A stretch of 64,000 bases of DNA from positions 25,822 through 89,821 of the forward strand of contig JAHEAX010000007.1 of the NCBI GenBank assembly GCA_024642525.1, given 5' to 3'. A model generated the notes under the pieces. The model worked only from the letters and a program-made list of their open reading frames with translations, searched no databases and was not told the origin of the DNA. Numbering within the stretch: position 1 is the first letter of the stretch; every line of letters starts with the position of its first letter. Source of the DNA: Erythrobacteraceae bacterium (GTDB lineage: Bacteria; Pseudomonadota; Alphaproteobacteria; Sphingomonadales; Sphingomonadaceae). The position numbers and the translations under genes are program-made. This document shows positions 32,759 to 42,236 of the stretch, one piece after another.

Positions 32759-33747
32759 GGTCGCCGCTCCGCGCCCACGTCGCGGGCCAGGTCAGCAACA
32801 GGTTCAAATGTCCCTGCCTCGGCAAAGGCGACCGCGCCAGCCACTTCTTCGGCCACCAATTTTTCGATCTCGTCAATGTCGGCCTGACGAATTTCGCCGG
32901 CTTCCAGCGCCCATTCGGTGAAGCGCTTTATCGGCCCGCGTCCTGTCCACCGCTCCACCTCCGCCTTGTCGCGGTAAAGCTGCGGATCATACATGGAATG
33001 GGCGCGGAAACGGTATGTCCGGCATTCCAGAAAATAGGGCGCGCCAGTCTCGCGGATTGCGGCAACTGCCCTTCGCGCCGCTGCTTCGACTTCAACCACA
33101 TTCATCCCGTCCACGGCCTCTGCCTGCATGTTATAGGCGGCGGCCTTGGCGCTGATGTCGGTCTGGGATTCGGAAAGCTCGAGCGCGGTGCCCATCGCGT
33201 AAAGGTTGTTTTCGCACACGAAAAGCACAGGCAATCGCCACAGGGCTGCAAGGTTCATGCTTTCGTGAAATTCACCTTCAGCAGCCGCGCCTTCACCGAA
33301 GAAGCACGCTGTGACTTGCTTCCGCGCCATCATCGCATCAGCCAGCGCAAGCCCTGTTGCAACCGGCATACCCCCGCCGACAATCGCATTGCCGCCGTAG
33401 AACCGCCTTGCTGCATCGAACAGGTGCATGGACCCGCCGCGCCCTCTGCTGCACCCTTCCTGTTTGCCATACATTTCCGCCATGATGCTGCCGGCGGGAA
33501 CCCCGCGTACCAGGGCATGGCCATGTTCGCGGTAGGTCGCGACGATAGCATCTTCGGGCAGCAATGCCTGCATCACGCCGACCGCCACGGCTTCCTCGCC
33601 GATATAAAGATGCAGGAAGCCACGAATTTTTTCCTGCGTGTAGAGTTCGGCGCATTTTTCCTCGAACCGGCGGATACGGATCATCTGGTGCAGCAATTCC
33701 CGGCAATGCTGCCGGTCCAGCCAGACCTTGGGTGAAGCCTGCGTCAT
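32755..33747 (-). CDS. Pyruvate/2-oxoacid dehydrogenase E1 alpha subunit
   Basis: 330-aa alpha subunit. It has [36 protein letters not shown] at the N-terminus, [20 protein letters not shown] for cofactor contacts, and the thiamine-diphosphate motif from [14 protein letters not shown] to [11 protein letters not shown]. In this motif the usual GDG is GEG, a Glu for the Mg2+-binding Asp; both Asn of the NN end are present. I recall this variant in a subset of E1 alpha proteins linked to stress clusters. Its start overlaps the acs stop (33744-33747). Pyruvate is the likely substrate, given the acetyl-CoA synthetase partner. Confidence 0.92.
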   Translation of the reverse strand: MTQASPKVWLDRQHCRELLHQMIRIRRFEEKCAELYTQEKIRGFLHLYIGEEAVAVGVMQALLPEDAIVATYREHGHALVRGVPAGSIMAEMYGKQEGCSRGRGGSMHLFDAARRFYGGNAIVGGGMPVATGLALADAMMARKQVTACFFGEGAAAEGEFHESMNLAALWRLPVLFVCENNLYAMGTALELSESQTDISAKAAAYNMQAEAVDGMNVVEVEAAARRAVAAIRETGAPYFLECRTYRFRAHSMYDPQLYRDKAEVERWTGRGPIKRFTEWALEAGEIRQADIDEIEKLVAEEVAGAVAFAEAGTFEPVADLARDVGAERRP

Positions 33748-35495
33748 GCCGGCGTCTCCAGGGTCGAAATATCGCCTTCGGGCAGCCCCAGTTCACGCGC
33801 TTTGAGCAGGCGCCGCATGATCTTGCCCGACCGTGTGCGCGGCAGATCATCGACGATTTCGATCTGGCGCGGGGCAATGGCTGCGCCCAGCAACTTCCTT
33901 GCATGGCCCAGCAGTTCCTTTGCCAATGCGTCTGATCCCGCCTGTCCGGCGTGGAGAGTAACAAAAGCCTTCACCACCTCGCCTGCCCGTTCATCGGGAA
34001 TGCCGATCACGGCGGCTTCGGCAACGGCGGGATGCTCGATCAAGGCGCTTTCGACTTCGAACGGGCCGATCAGATGTCCGGCAGACTTGATTACATCATC
34101 GGCCCGGCCGACAAACCAGAAATAGCCATCGACATCCCGCATCGCGAGGTCGCCCGATAAATACCAGCCGTCACGAAAGCAGGCGGCAAAGCGTTTCTCC
34201 TCGTTCAAATAGCTGCGGAAAATTGAAGGCCAGCCGCGCCGCAGAGCCAGATGGCCCACAGCCATTGGCTTGTCGATTACGCCGGTGCCGGTTTCGCTCA
34301 CTTCGAGAATGCCTGCCGCCACGCCCGGCAATGGCTTGCCCATGGAACCCGGCTTTACATCCATCGATGCATAGTTGGCGATCATGATGCCGCCTGTTTC
34401 GGTCTGCCACCAATTGTCATGGAACGGTTTGCCGAAAACCGCGTGGCTCCATGTTACGGCTTCAGGGTTTAGCGGCTCTCCCACGCTTGCCATGAAACGC
34501 AGGCTGGACAGGTCACGCGTGCGTGGCAATTCGGCACCCGCCTTCATCAAGAGGCGGATTGCCGTGGGCGCAGTGTACCAGACCGTAACCTTTTCCCGTT
34601 CCAGCGTATCGTACCAGCGGTTCGCTTCGAACTCCGCCTCGTCCACCACCATCGTGGCGCCAACAGTGAGTGGAGCAATGATGCCGTAGGATGTGCCCGT
34701 TACCCAGCCAGGGTCCGCAGTGCACCAGTAGGTATCGTATGGCCGCAGGTCGAGAGCGATTCGGCCAGTCGCATGATGCGCAACCACGGCTTCATGCACA
34801 TGGACAGCGCCCTTGGGCCTGCCGGTGGTGCCGCTGGTGAAATGAAGCAGCGCCATGTCTTCCGGCGCGGTCTGGACCAGTTCGAATTGCGCCGGTGTTT
34901 CTGCAAGCGCAGCCTTTAGGTCGATCGTGCCGGGGATGGTATCTGTGCCGTCCTGCGTCAGCAAAACATGCTTCAGGCTAGGGATATCGGCGCGATATGC
35001 AGCGATCTTTCGCGTGTAGGTTTGCGCATTTGTCACCAGAACGTCTGCCTCGCCAATGGTCATGCGGGCGCGGACCGGTTCCGGCCCGAATGCGGAGTAA
35101 AGCGGACAGAACACCCCGCCCGCCTTCAACGTGCCAAGCGCAGCAATGTAGAGTTCAGGCACCCGGCCGAGCATGGAAAAAACCCGTGCGCCTTTTCCCA
35201 GTCCCAAATTGACGAGCAAGTTGGCAAACCGGTCAGTCTCGGTCTTGAGGTCAGCATAGCTATAGCGTTGCACTTCGCCTGATTTGCGTATCCAGCGCAG
35301 CGCCTCGTGGCTGCCCCTGCCATGCGCCACGTGCCGGTCGATGGCTTCATGGGCAATATTCAATCCGCCGCCCGGAAAATAATCCAGCCAGCTGCGAAAA
35401 ACCTCCCAGTCCAGCTGCGCATAAGCGGCGTCATAGTCAGGCATGTTCGACGCTGTTCGTTCGCTGTCGGTTTTGTGGATTACAGGTTCAGTCAA
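33744..35495 (-). CDS. Acetyl-CoA synthetase-type acyl-CoA ligase
   Basis: 583-aa AMP-forming ligase, first gene of the acs-E1-E2-ACP operon. ATP-binding loop [19 protein letters not shown], then [36 protein letters not shown] and the A10 motif RSGKIMRR with the catalytic Lys. It is shorter than canonical Acs (about 650 aa) and closer to the archaeal/acsA-like branch. Acetate is likely, propionate possible. Met-35444 is an alternative start. All four downstream genes overlap or abut. A CCTA-variant box lies 71-85 bp upstream. The operon would produce acetyl-CoA from both acetate and pyruvate. Confidence 0.9.
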   Translation of the reverse strand: MTEPVIHKTDSERTASNMPDYDAAYAQLDWEVFRSWLDYFPGGGLNIAHEAIDRHVAHGRGSHEALRWIRKSGEVQRYSYADLKTETDRFANLLVNLGLGKGARVFSMLGRVPELYIAALGTLKAGGVFCPLYSAFGPEPVRARMTIGEADVLVTNAQTYTRKIAAYRADIPSLKHVLLTQDGTDTIPGTIDLKAALAETPAQFELVQTAPEDMALLHFTSGTTGRPKGAVHVHEAVVAHHATGRIALDLRPYDTYWCTADPGWVTGTSYGIIAPLTVGATMVVDEAEFEANRWYDTLEREKVTVWYTAPTAIRLLMKAGAELPRTRDLSSLRFMASVGEPLNPEAVTWSHAVFGKPFHDNWWQTETGGIMIANYASMDVKPGSMGKPLPGVAAGILEVSETGTGVIDKPMAVGHLALRRGWPSIFRSYLNEEKRFAACFRDGWYLSGDLAMRDVDGYFWFVGRADDVIKSAGHLIGPFEVESALIEHPAVAEAAVIGIPDERAGEVVKAFVTLHAGQAGSDALAKELLGHARKLLGAAIAPRQIEIVDDLPRTRSGKIMRRLLKARELGLPEGDISTLETPA

Positions 35496-35565
35496 TCGGC
35501 ATTCCCCGCCAGGCCCCGTCTCGAAAGGGCAGATTCCTGTCTGTTGATGGACGGCTGGGGAGAGC

Positions 35566-35580
35566 GAGTAATTAGGGGAT
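35566..35580 (-). promoter_or_regulatory. CCTA-variant box upstream of the acs operon
   Basis: On the minus strand it reads ATCCCCTAATTACTC, 71-85 bp before the acs start, same direction. It shares TAATTAC with box b. The G of CGTA is C here, so the call is tentative. Confidence 0.4.
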
Positions 35581-35645
35581 GTTCCGAGGGGGTTCCTGCG
35601 ATCAGGCTGGCCAGATGGCGCGTTGGCAAGCCCGCGATATGCGGT

Positions 35646-35660
35646 GATTACCGTAATGCG
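35646..35660 (+). promoter_or_regulatory. CGTA box d upstream of the DUF2267 gene
   Basis: GATTACCGTAATGCG, 62-76 bp before the start at 35722, same strand. Together with the minus-strand box at 35566 it forms an outward-facing pair in this divergent promoter. Confidence 0.6.
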
Positions 35661-35721
35661 GCGCAGGTGCGGCAGGCCTAGCCTTGTGCTTCAATCAGGA
35701 GTTCGAGGGAAAGGAACTGCC

Positions 35722-36162
35722 ATGAGCACCACGGGACTGGATGTCTTCGACAGAACGCTTCACGCCACGCATATCTGGCTGGACGAGATCATGGACAGTA
35801 TCGGGCCGGACCGCGCTCTTGCCTGGAAAGTCCTTTCGGCTGTCCTGCACAAGCTGCGCGACCGGTTGCCGCTTGAACTGGCCGCCCATCTCGGTGCGCA
35901 GCTGCCGTTGCTGGTGCGCGGGGTATATTATGACCAGTTCGACCCGGCAAAAATGCCGGCGAATTGGCATACAGCCGATGAATTCATGCAGGAGGTTGCA
36001 GCGCAACTGACTGATGCGCGGACCGTGGGCGCGCGCGATGCCATTGATGCGGTATTTGGGGTGCTGGACCGCCACATCTCCACCGGCCAGGTGGACAAGG
36101 TCTACAGGGCCTTGCCCAAGGGTATTCGCGCCTTGTGGCTGGAGCCTGCGCCGGGCCAGTGA
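35722..36162 (+). CDS. DUF2267 domain protein
   Basis: 146-aa helical, soluble protein; Met-35722 is chosen with GGAAAGGA upstream, and an earlier in-frame ATG at 35623 would engulf the CGTA box. Landmarks are FDRTLHATHIWLDEIMDSIG, ALAWKVLSAVLHKLRDRLP, EAAHLGAQLP-like helix (here LAAHLGAQLPLLVRGVYYDQF) and AIDAVFGVLDRHISTGQVDKVYRALPKGIRALW. These match DUF2267, a family frequent in stress and anoxia clusters beside Usps. The biochemical role is unknown. It is divergent from the acs operon. Confidence 0.9.
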   Translation: MSTTGLDVFDRTLHATHIWLDEIMDSIGPDRALAWKVLSAVLHKLRDRLPLELAAHLGAQLPLLVRGVYYDQFDPAKMPANWHTADEFMQEVAAQLTDARTVGARDAIDAVFGVLDRHISTGQVDKVYRALPKGIRALWLEPAPGQ

Positions 36163-36225
36163 AAGGCGCATGGCTACAAATATCCGACCGCTCCGGCAAA
36201 GATACCACGCCTGCCTTGATTACGC

Positions 36226-37017
36226 CTAGGTTTCCGCCCCCAGATACGTGTCTCTCACAGACTGGTCGTGGAGCATGTCTTCAGGCGCACCGCTGAAAAT
36301 TATCGCGCCCTTGTCGATGACATAGGCGCGGTCGATCAGTTCCATCATTTCCGGGACATTCTGGTCGGTCAGCAAGACGCCGATGTTGCGCTTCTTCATT
36401 TCAAGGATCAATTCCTTGATGCTGGCAATTGTCATCGGGTCGATCCCTGCGAAAGGTTCGTCCAGCAGGATTATGGCTGGTTCAAGTGCCAGAGCCCGGG
36501 CCACTTCGCACCGCCGCCGTTCCCCGCCAGACAGCGAAGTTGCGCGCATATCGCGCAAATGCGCAATGTTGAGGCCCGCCAGCAGATCTTCCAGGCGGTG
36601 CTGGCGCATCGCCGGGTCGGGTTCGGCAATTTCCAGCATCGCAGAGATGTTCTGCGCCACGGAAAGACCGCGAAAGACAGACGGCTGTTCAGGCAGATAC
36701 CCAAGGCCAAGCGTTGCCCGGCGATAGAATGGCAGGCGGGAAATATCCTGCCCGTTCAGTAATATTCGGCCCGAATCCGGCTTTACCAGGCCGAGAACGC
36801 AGTAAAATGCCACCGTCTTGCCCGCACCATCACGGCCGAACAGGCCGACCACTTCCCCCTGGCAGATGTCGAGGGACAGGCCATTCAGAACCGGCACTTT
36901 GCCAAAGGATTTGCGGATATCGACCACTTCAAGGCTGGCATTGCCGGTCTGGCGCAGGGAAGGTCTGCCCTGCGGCAAGGGTGTTGCCTGCTGAATTTCG
37001 CCGTGTTGTTCTTTCAT
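36226..37017 (-). CDS. LptB-like ABC transporter ATPase, orphan
   Basis: 263-aa ATP-binding protein closest in pattern to LptB, the LPS-export ATPase. A 27-residue basic N-terminal extension precedes LEVVDIRKSFGKVPVLNGLSL. Walker A is GRDGAGKTV, unusual because most have GPNGAGKTT. GYLPEQPSVFRGLSVAQNI and signature LSGGERRRCEVARAL follow, then Walker B AIILLDEPFAGIDP and LLTDQNVPEMMEL. The Asp in the P-loop and the lack of lptA/lptC neighbours suggest a specialised paralogue. It is divergent from the DUF4136 lipoprotein and shares a near-symmetric CCTATAG box with it. Confidence 0.85.
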   Translation of the reverse strand: MKEQHGEIQQATPLPQGRPSLRQTGNASLEVVDIRKSFGKVPVLNGLSLDICQGEVVGLFGRDGAGKTVAFYCVLGLVKPDSGRILLNGQDISRLPFYRRATLGLGYLPEQPSVFRGLSVAQNISAMLEIAEPDPAMRQHRLEDLLAGLNIAHLRDMRATSLSGGERRRCEVARALALEPAIILLDEPFAGIDPMTIASIKELILEMKKRNIGVLLTDQNVPEMMELIDRAYVIDKGAIIFSGAPEDMLHDQSVRDTYLGAET

Positions 37018-37084
37018 GGCAGACCCCCGGCAAACTTATCCGGCATCACAGGTAACCGCCTGCACAAAGGACACAAACCGGAAC

Positions 37085-37100
37085 ATTACCTATAGAACCT
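37085..37100 (+). promoter_or_regulatory. CCTA-variant box between LptB-like and DUF4136 genes
   Basis: ATTACCTATAGAACCT, 70-85 bp before the DUF4136 start, same strand. On the minus strand it reads TTCTATAGGTAAT, 68 bp or more before the LptB-like start, so it may serve both genes. Confidence 0.4.
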
Positions 37101-37169
37101 GCGCCGCTGACACGGTGAATATGGCTGTATCCCGGCTGCCTTGTGGCGGCGTGTTGCAGGAGAATTCAC

Positions 37170-37763
37170 ATGAATGGACCCATTCGCAAGGCGATGGTTT
37201 GTGCAGCGGCAGCCACGTCGCTTGCACTGGTGGGCTGCGCCCATCGCAGTACGCCTTACCAGCCGATTTCGTCTGCCAACCGCGTGGCTGGCGGTTATTC
37301 GGATATCAGGCTGGCAGAAGACCGCTACCGCGTGACTTTTGCGGGCAACCGGCTGACTTCGCGCGAAAAGGTCGAGACATATCTGCTGTTTCGAGCAGCG
37401 GAACTGACGCTGGAAAAGGGCCGCGACTGGTTCGCCATCGAAGACCGCGTGATCGAACGCGAGGTGGAACGACAGGTCCGGCCAGACCCGCTGTATGACC
37501 CGTGGTTCGGGACATATTACGGCAGCTGGCGACCCTATTGGAGCTATTACGGCCCGCGCACGGGATGGCGCAGGTGGTATCCCTATTACGGCCATTCGTT
37601 CTGGACCGCCCATGTCGACATTCGCAATGTCGAACGGTTCGAGGCGACAGCTGAAATCAGGATCGGGAAGGGGCGGACGCCCAATGGTTCGATCACGGCA
37701 TATAGCGCACGTGATGTGATCAGCCGGATTGGCCCACGCGTGGAATATCCCGGCATCAACTGA
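37170..37763 (+). CDS. CC0125/CC1285-type lipoprotein (DUF4136-like)
   Basis: 197 aa from Met-37170 (GGAG upstream). A signal peptide with LALVGC (Cys23) marks it as an outer-membrane or periplasmic lipoprotein. After it come SANRVAGGYSDIRLAEDRYRV and FAGNRLTSREKVETYLLFRAAELTLEKGRDWF, the core of the CC0125/CC1285 family; then a Trp/Tyr-rich loop (about 115-150) and a beta-rich end. Function is unknown. Neighbours include an LptB-like ATPase and an exporter, so a cell-envelope role is likely. A CCTA-variant box lies upstream. Confidence 0.85.
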   Translation: MNGPIRKAMVCAAAATSLALVGCAHRSTPYQPISSANRVAGGYSDIRLAEDRYRVTFAGNRLTSREKVETYLLFRAAELTLEKGRDWFAIEDRVIEREVERQVRPDPLYDPWFGTYYGSWRPYWSYYGPRTGWRRWYPYYGHSFWTAHVDIRNVERFEATAEIRIGKGRTPNGSITAYSARDVISRIGPRVEYPGIN

Positions 37764-37797
37764 CGGGCGGCACAGGCGCGACTGATGACGCGCGGTG

Positions 37798-38964
37798 CTA
37801 GTCACGTTGCCGCGTCCGCGAGCCGTCTTCGATGGCGCCGGGCGGGTTGAGAATAACCCTCATGCCCGCCGAAAGCCCGCTCAGGACTTCGCCGTATTCA
37901 TCATTGAGATGGCCGATGGTAACGCGGTGCAGGCGGGCGCGGTCGCCGTCTTGCACAAAGACATTCCATGCACCGTCATCGCCGCGAAACAGCGCGCCAA
38001 CCGGCACGCGCAAAGCCTTGGGGTCGCGCCACAGGATGACGGTGGCATCGACCTGGTATCCATGGCCCAGCCGCGCAATCCGCCGCGCGGCATCGGGCGC
38101 AAAATCGATGATGACATTGACCCGTTGTTCCTCGATGCCCAATGCGGAAACCTTGAGCTTCCCGAAAGGTTCAACCGTGCGGACCCGGCCCGGCAGGCTG
38201 CCTTCACCGCCCCAACGGGTGATTTCCACAGCGTCTCCTGGTTTGATGCGGATGGCTTCTCTCGACAGCAGATCGGCGGCGACTTCGATACGCGATGGAT
38301 CGCCGATTTCGACCAGCGGTGTTCCTTGCACTGCCACGCCTTCGCTTTCCGTCAGGCGGCGCAGAACGACACCGCTTTCAGGAGAACGGACAACCACGGC
38401 CCCGCCATGGGGCAAGCCCGCTGCTGCAGGTTCCGACAGCAAGCTTTGCAGCCGGCGTGTTTCAGCGCGGCTGCGGGCAAGGTCGGCACGCTGCATTGCT
38501 GCTGCTGCACGTTTTGCATCAAGCTGGGCTTTTGACAGGAAGCCGCGCCTGGCCAGTTCTTCCCCGCGGCCAAGTTCAGCCTCTGCAAGCCGCAGGCTGG
38601 CCGCTGCACCGCTTTCAGCGGCGCGCGATGCAGCAATGGCACTGCCGATTTCGCTGCGGCTGCGCTGGTCGAGCGGCTGTGAGGGGATGGCGGCCATTCT
38701 GGCAATGATTGTCTGGCCTGCAACCACCGGATCGCTCGGTTCCAGTTCTATACGGGTGACATATCCGGTAACAGGCGCGGTCACGGTGTAGAGGTCGTTC
38801 ACGCGCGTCACGCCATCATCGGTCACGCCCACAGACATTGGCCCTTCGCTGACCATGTCGAGATCGACCGACTGGGGTTCAGGCCAGAAGCTCCATGCCA
38901 GCCCTGCCACCATCAGGGCGGCTATTACCATGGCCCAGCGCCATTTCTTGATCGTGTTCCACAT
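37798..38964 (-). CDS. HlyD/MacA-type periplasmic adaptor
   Basis: 388-aa membrane-fusion protein with one N-terminal transmembrane segment (about 11-28), a biotinyl-lipoyl-like domain (VTGYVTRIELEPSDPVVAGQTI), a coiled hairpin rich in Arg/Ala (about 95-165), and beta-barrel domains beyond 190 (GVVLRRLTESEGVAVQGTPLVEIGD, GDAVEITRWGGEGSL). It links an inner-membrane ABC exporter to the outer membrane. The gene ends the exporter operon and its start shares the single base 38964 with the permease stop. No TolC-like gene is nearby. Confidence 0.9.
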   Translation of the reverse strand: MWNTIKKWRWAMVIAALMVAGLAWSFWPEPQSVDLDMVSEGPMSVGVTDDGVTRVNDLYTVTAPVTGYVTRIELEPSDPVVAGQTIIARMAAIPSQPLDQRSRSEIGSAIAASRAAESGAAASLRLAEAELGRGEELARRGFLSKAQLDAKRAAAAMQRADLARSRAETRRLQSLLSEPAAAGLPHGGAVVVRSPESGVVLRRLTESEGVAVQGTPLVEIGDPSRIEVAADLLSREAIRIKPGDAVEITRWGGEGSLPGRVRTVEPFGKLKVSALGIEEQRVNVIIDFAPDAARRIARLGHGYQVDATVILWRDPKALRVPVGALFRGDDGAWNVFVQDGDRARLHRVTIGHLNDEYGEVLSGLSAGMRVILNPPGAIEDGSRTRQRD

Positions 38965-41330
38965 CAGTCATGAGCCTTCAGAACGCGCACCATGTCGAGC
39001 CGGTTGACCCGGCGCGCCACAATCAGCGCAGTTGCCGTTGCCGCGGCCAGCACCACCAGCGTGGCAACACCATAACTTGACCGTTCGGGCGCAAATGGCA
39101 GCCTGAATAGGTCCGAACTGAACATCGCCACCATCAGCCGTGCCAGCCAGTATCCGATGAAACAGCCCGCAGGCACAGCGATGGCCACCAGCAGCGCCAC
39201 TTCGCCCAGCAGTACAACCCCCACTTCGCTGCGATGATATCCAAGAACCCGCAAGGTGGCGAGTTCATGTGCGCGTTCGGAAAACAATATCCGCGCGCTG
39301 TTATAGACCACGCCAATCGCAATCGCGCTGGCAAAGGCGATGTAAAAACCCATCATGGACATGATGTTTTCGTCAATGATCCGTTCGAACAGTTCCATTG
39401 CGGCATCGCGTTCGGTCACGCCCAGAACCATCGGCATTTCGGCCAGTTTGCCGATCAGTTCGTCCCTATGGGCATGGTCTATCAACAGATTGGCACTGCC
39501 GACTGGCGAGGCATCGCGGCTGAGGTTTTGCAGGACATCGCTCTGGGCATAGGCGCGGGTGCCGATCAGCTCATCGATAGTGCTGGCAACATTGAGCGTG
39601 GCGCTGGTCTGCCGTCCGCCCAGCAATTCCACTTCCACCTTGTCCCCCGGGCGAAGGTCCAGCTGGTCTGCCAGGGCGCGGCTCAGCATCAGGCCGGACG
39701 CAGGCGGCGTCACTTCAAAGCCCTGCGCATCGACCCGCGATGTCAGCATTTCGCCGCTATGTGCTGCCTCGATCGCGACGCGTTTGCTGCGCGCGCCGTG
39801 CCGTAGCATCACCGGCACTGCGCGGGCAGGTTCAACCCGGATGACACCGGGGAGCAAGGCCAATTCGCTCAGCACTTTTTCGTTACGCGGTTCGATGAAG
39901 CTGACGGAAATGTCCTGCCGCTGCGCCCGGGAGAAATAATTATCGAGCATGGCCCGCGAACTGTCGATGAACTGGAGCACGGAAAAAAGCAGGCCCAGAG
40001 ACAGGGCAACGCCGAAAACCGTGACCGCCGACCGGCCCGGCCAGCGCACGATGTGGCGCACAATCATATTGCCCACGGCAGAAAGGCCCGCCTTTTCGCC
40101 CAGCCGTTCGATCAGGCCGGCGCGGTAGATGGGCGGCGGCGGAGGTGACATGGCAACCGCAGGGTTGAGCGCCGCTGCGCTGCGCACACCGCCCATTGCC
40201 CCGATGGCTGCCGAACCGAAGGCGAGGGCGGCACCGGTCAGGAAGACATTGGCAGATACCTGGTAATAGAGGAACGGGAAGCGGTAGTATTCGGCATATT
40301 GCGCCGTCATTGATCGCCCCATCCACCAGCCCGCGGCTGACCCGAGGATGATGCCCAGCAAGGCAACGGCTAGGGCGAATTTGAGGTAATGCCAACCGAC
40401 CGACCCATTGGTGTGGCCAAATGCCTTGAGCAGGCCAATCACACCTCTTTCCGTTCTGATTGTCCGGCCCAGCACCACGTAGACAAGGAAGGTCGACACC
40501 ACGAGGAAAATAGGCGGGATAATCCGCGTCATCGCTTCCAGCTGGTCCAGTTCGCTCTGCAGGAACGTGTTGGAAAGATGGTCTTCCCGGCCAATTGCGC
40601 CGGTGCCGCCATATTTGGCTGTCAACGCATCGACATGGCGGATGATTTCAGCTTCATTTGCGCCGCGCTGGATGATGAGTGAAATCGCGTTGATCGCCCC
40701 TGTGCGGTTGGAGGCGGCCTCCAACGCCTTTTCGCCCATCCAGAATATGCCATACCGGCTGGCATCAGGCACCAGTTCACCCGGCGCAATGGACCAGATA
40801 TAGTCAGGTGCCAGCCCGATGCCGACGACTTCCAGCTGGCTGCGGCTGCCATAGATGATGGCATCGATGCGGTCGCCCACATCCATCGCATTGGCATCGG
40901 CAAAGGCCTTGTCGATGACCACTTCGCCTTCCTTGTCGCTGACAGGCCCGCGCCCGCGCAGCAACACCAGCCGGTTCAGCTTGCTGGCCCCGCCATCGCC
41001 GACAGAATTGATCATGGCCCGGACAGGGGTAATCCTGCCGGGCAGTTCGAGTGTTGAGTAAAGCTCGATCCGGCCTTCTGCCTCTGCCACCCCGTCAATT
41101 GCTGCCACTTGGTCAACGATGCTGCGCGGCGCGCGCACCATGTTCACGAACACATCGGCATAGCGTTGCCGGTCATAATAGGCATCGCGGGTTTCCGTCA
41201 GCGAATGGTGCACGCCCATGGCCATTACGAAAGTCGCCGTGGCCGCGCCAATCACCAGCGCGATGGCAAATGCCTGTCCGCGCATATGCCACAGATCGCG
41301 CATCAGCTTGGTGTCGAGCGCCTTCACCAC
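38964..41330 (-). CDS. FtsX/MacB-family ABC transporter permease
   Basis: 788-aa membrane protein with two FtsX domains. An N-terminal transmembrane helix is followed by a periplasmic domain (about 45-250), then three helices near 270-400 containing [26 protein letters not shown] second unit begins near 430, with a second periplasmic domain and three C-terminal helices including [22 protein letters not shown]. This is the double-unit layout of MacB-like or LolC/E-like mechanotransmission transporters that export lipids, peptides or lipoproteins. It overlaps the ATPase gene by 7 bp and abuts the adaptor. Confidence 0.9.
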   Translation of the reverse strand: MVKALDTKLMRDLWHMRGQAFAIALVIGAATATFVMAMGVHHSLTETRDAYYDRQRYADVFVNMVRAPRSIVDQVAAIDGVAEAEGRIELYSTLELPGRITPVRAMINSVGDGGASKLNRLVLLRGRGPVSDKEGEVVIDKAFADANAMDVGDRIDAIIYGSRSQLEVVGIGLAPDYIWSIAPGELVPDASRYGIFWMGEKALEAASNRTGAINAISLIIQRGANEAEIIRHVDALTAKYGGTGAIGREDHLSNTFLQSELDQLEAMTRIIPPIFLVVSTFLVYVVLGRTIRTERGVIGLLKAFGHTNGSVGWHYLKFALAVALLGIILGSAAGWWMGRSMTAQYAEYYRFPFLYYQVSANVFLTGAALAFGSAAIGAMGGVRSAAALNPAVAMSPPPPPIYRAGLIERLGEKAGLSAVGNMIVRHIVRWPGRSAVTVFGVALSLGLLFSVLQFIDSSRAMLDNYFSRAQRQDISVSFIEPRNEKVLSELALLPGVIRVEPARAVPVMLRHGARSKRVAIEAAHSGEMLTSRVDAQGFEVTPPASGLMLSRALADQLDLRPGDKVEVELLGGRQTSATLNVASTIDELIGTRAYAQSDVLQNLSRDASPVGSANLLIDHAHRDELIGKLAEMPMVLGVTERDAAMELFERIIDENIMSMMGFYIAFASAIAIGVVYNSARILFSERAHELATLRVLGYHRSEVGVVLLGEVALLVAIAVPAGCFIGYWLARLMVAMFSSDLFRLPFAPERSSYGVATLVVLAAATATALIVARRVNRLDMVRVLKAHD

Positions 41331-42064
41331 GCCATTTCCGATGCAGGCACACGCGTTTCGTTTTCCATGACCGAGGCAATCTGCCCGTCGAGGAAGTTGA
41401 AGACCCTGTCGGCCATGGCGGCAATGCCGGCATTATGGGTAATCAGTATCAGGGTCGTGCCGAGTTCCTGATTGGCCTGCGCCAGGGTTTCAAGCACCCG
41501 CACCCCAGTCTGGCTGTCCAGTGCGCCGGTTGGTTCATCGCACAAGAGCACGCCGGGCCGCTTGGCAATCGCCCGCGCAACGGCCACGCGCTGCTGTTCC
41601 CCGCCGGAAAGCTGGGCCGGAAAATGCGTGCGCCGCTCGCCCAGTCCGACCAGTTCCAGCGCCTCTGCCGCGGGCATGGGATTGTCGGAAATATCGGTCA
41701 CCAGCCGGACGTTTTCTTCGGCCGTCAGGCTGGGGATTAGGTTATAGAACTGGAAGACAAAGCCGATATTCGCGCGCCGGAACCGGGTAAGCTCGGCATC
41801 ATCCAGCGCGGTAAGGTCGGTGTCATAATACCACAGCTCGCCTGCGGTTGGCCGGTCAAGCCCGCCGATGATATTGAGCAGGGTGGATTTGCCGCTGCCC
41901 GAGGGACCTAGCAAGACCAGCACTTCGCCTGCATGAATGTCGAGATCGACCCCGCGCAGTGCGTGTACTTCTGTTTCGCCGGTGATGTAGGTTTTGCGCA
42001 GGGACCGGCCGACAAACGCATGTTTGTGCCCGTTAGCCAGTTGCTGATCGACACGGTGCGGCAT
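41324..42064 (-). CDS. MacB/LolD-type ABC transporter ATPase
   Basis: 246-aa ATPase from Met-42064; the longer frame (to 42133) would overlap the CGTA box. Landmarks are [21 protein letters not shown], Walker [43 protein letters not shown], signature [15 protein letters not shown] and Walker [12 protein letters not shown]. These are typical of the LolD/MacB class. It is the first gene of the exporter operon (ATPase-permease-adaptor) and is divergent from PEP synthase. Confidence 0.92.
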   Translation of the reverse strand: MPHRVDQQLANGHKHAFVGRSLRKTYITGETEVHALRGVDLDIHAGEVLVLLGPSGSGKSTLLNIIGGLDRPTAGELWYYDTDLTALDDAELTRFRRANIGFVFQFYNLIPSLTAEENVRLVTDISDNPMPAAEALELVGLGERRTHFPAQLSGGEQQRVAVARAIAKRPGVLLCDEPTGALDSQTGVRVLETLAQANQELGTTLILITHNAGIAAMADRVFNFLDGQIASVMENETRVPASEMAW

Positions 42065-42094
42065 CGCGCTGGCATAGGAAAGCTGCTGCGGCGC

Positions 42095-42110
42095 GGCGTT
42101 ACGCAATTCT
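42095..42110 (-). promoter_or_regulatory. CGTA box e upstream of the exporter operon
   Basis: On the minus strand it reads AGAATTGCGTAACGCC, 31-46 bp before the ATPase start. It is closer to the start codon than the others, so the start may lie further downstream or the box may act differently. Confidence 0.5.
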
Positions 42111-42162
42111 CCTGATATGCAGACTGGTCCCACAGGACAGCGCAGCCAGCAAGGCTAGGGAT

Positions 42163-42178
42163 GGTTCCCTATAGGCCG
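42163..42178 (+). promoter_or_regulatory. CCTA-variant box upstream of PEP synthase
   Basis: GGTTCCCTATAGGCCG, 59-74 bp before the start at 42237, same strand. It matches the esterase box TTTACGTATAGCCC except CCT for CGT in the core. Confidence 0.45.
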
Positions 42179-42236
42179 CACACGATCCCTTGCGCATCGT
42201 TGGTCTGTCAAACGAGGCATTTCTGGAAGAAAACCA

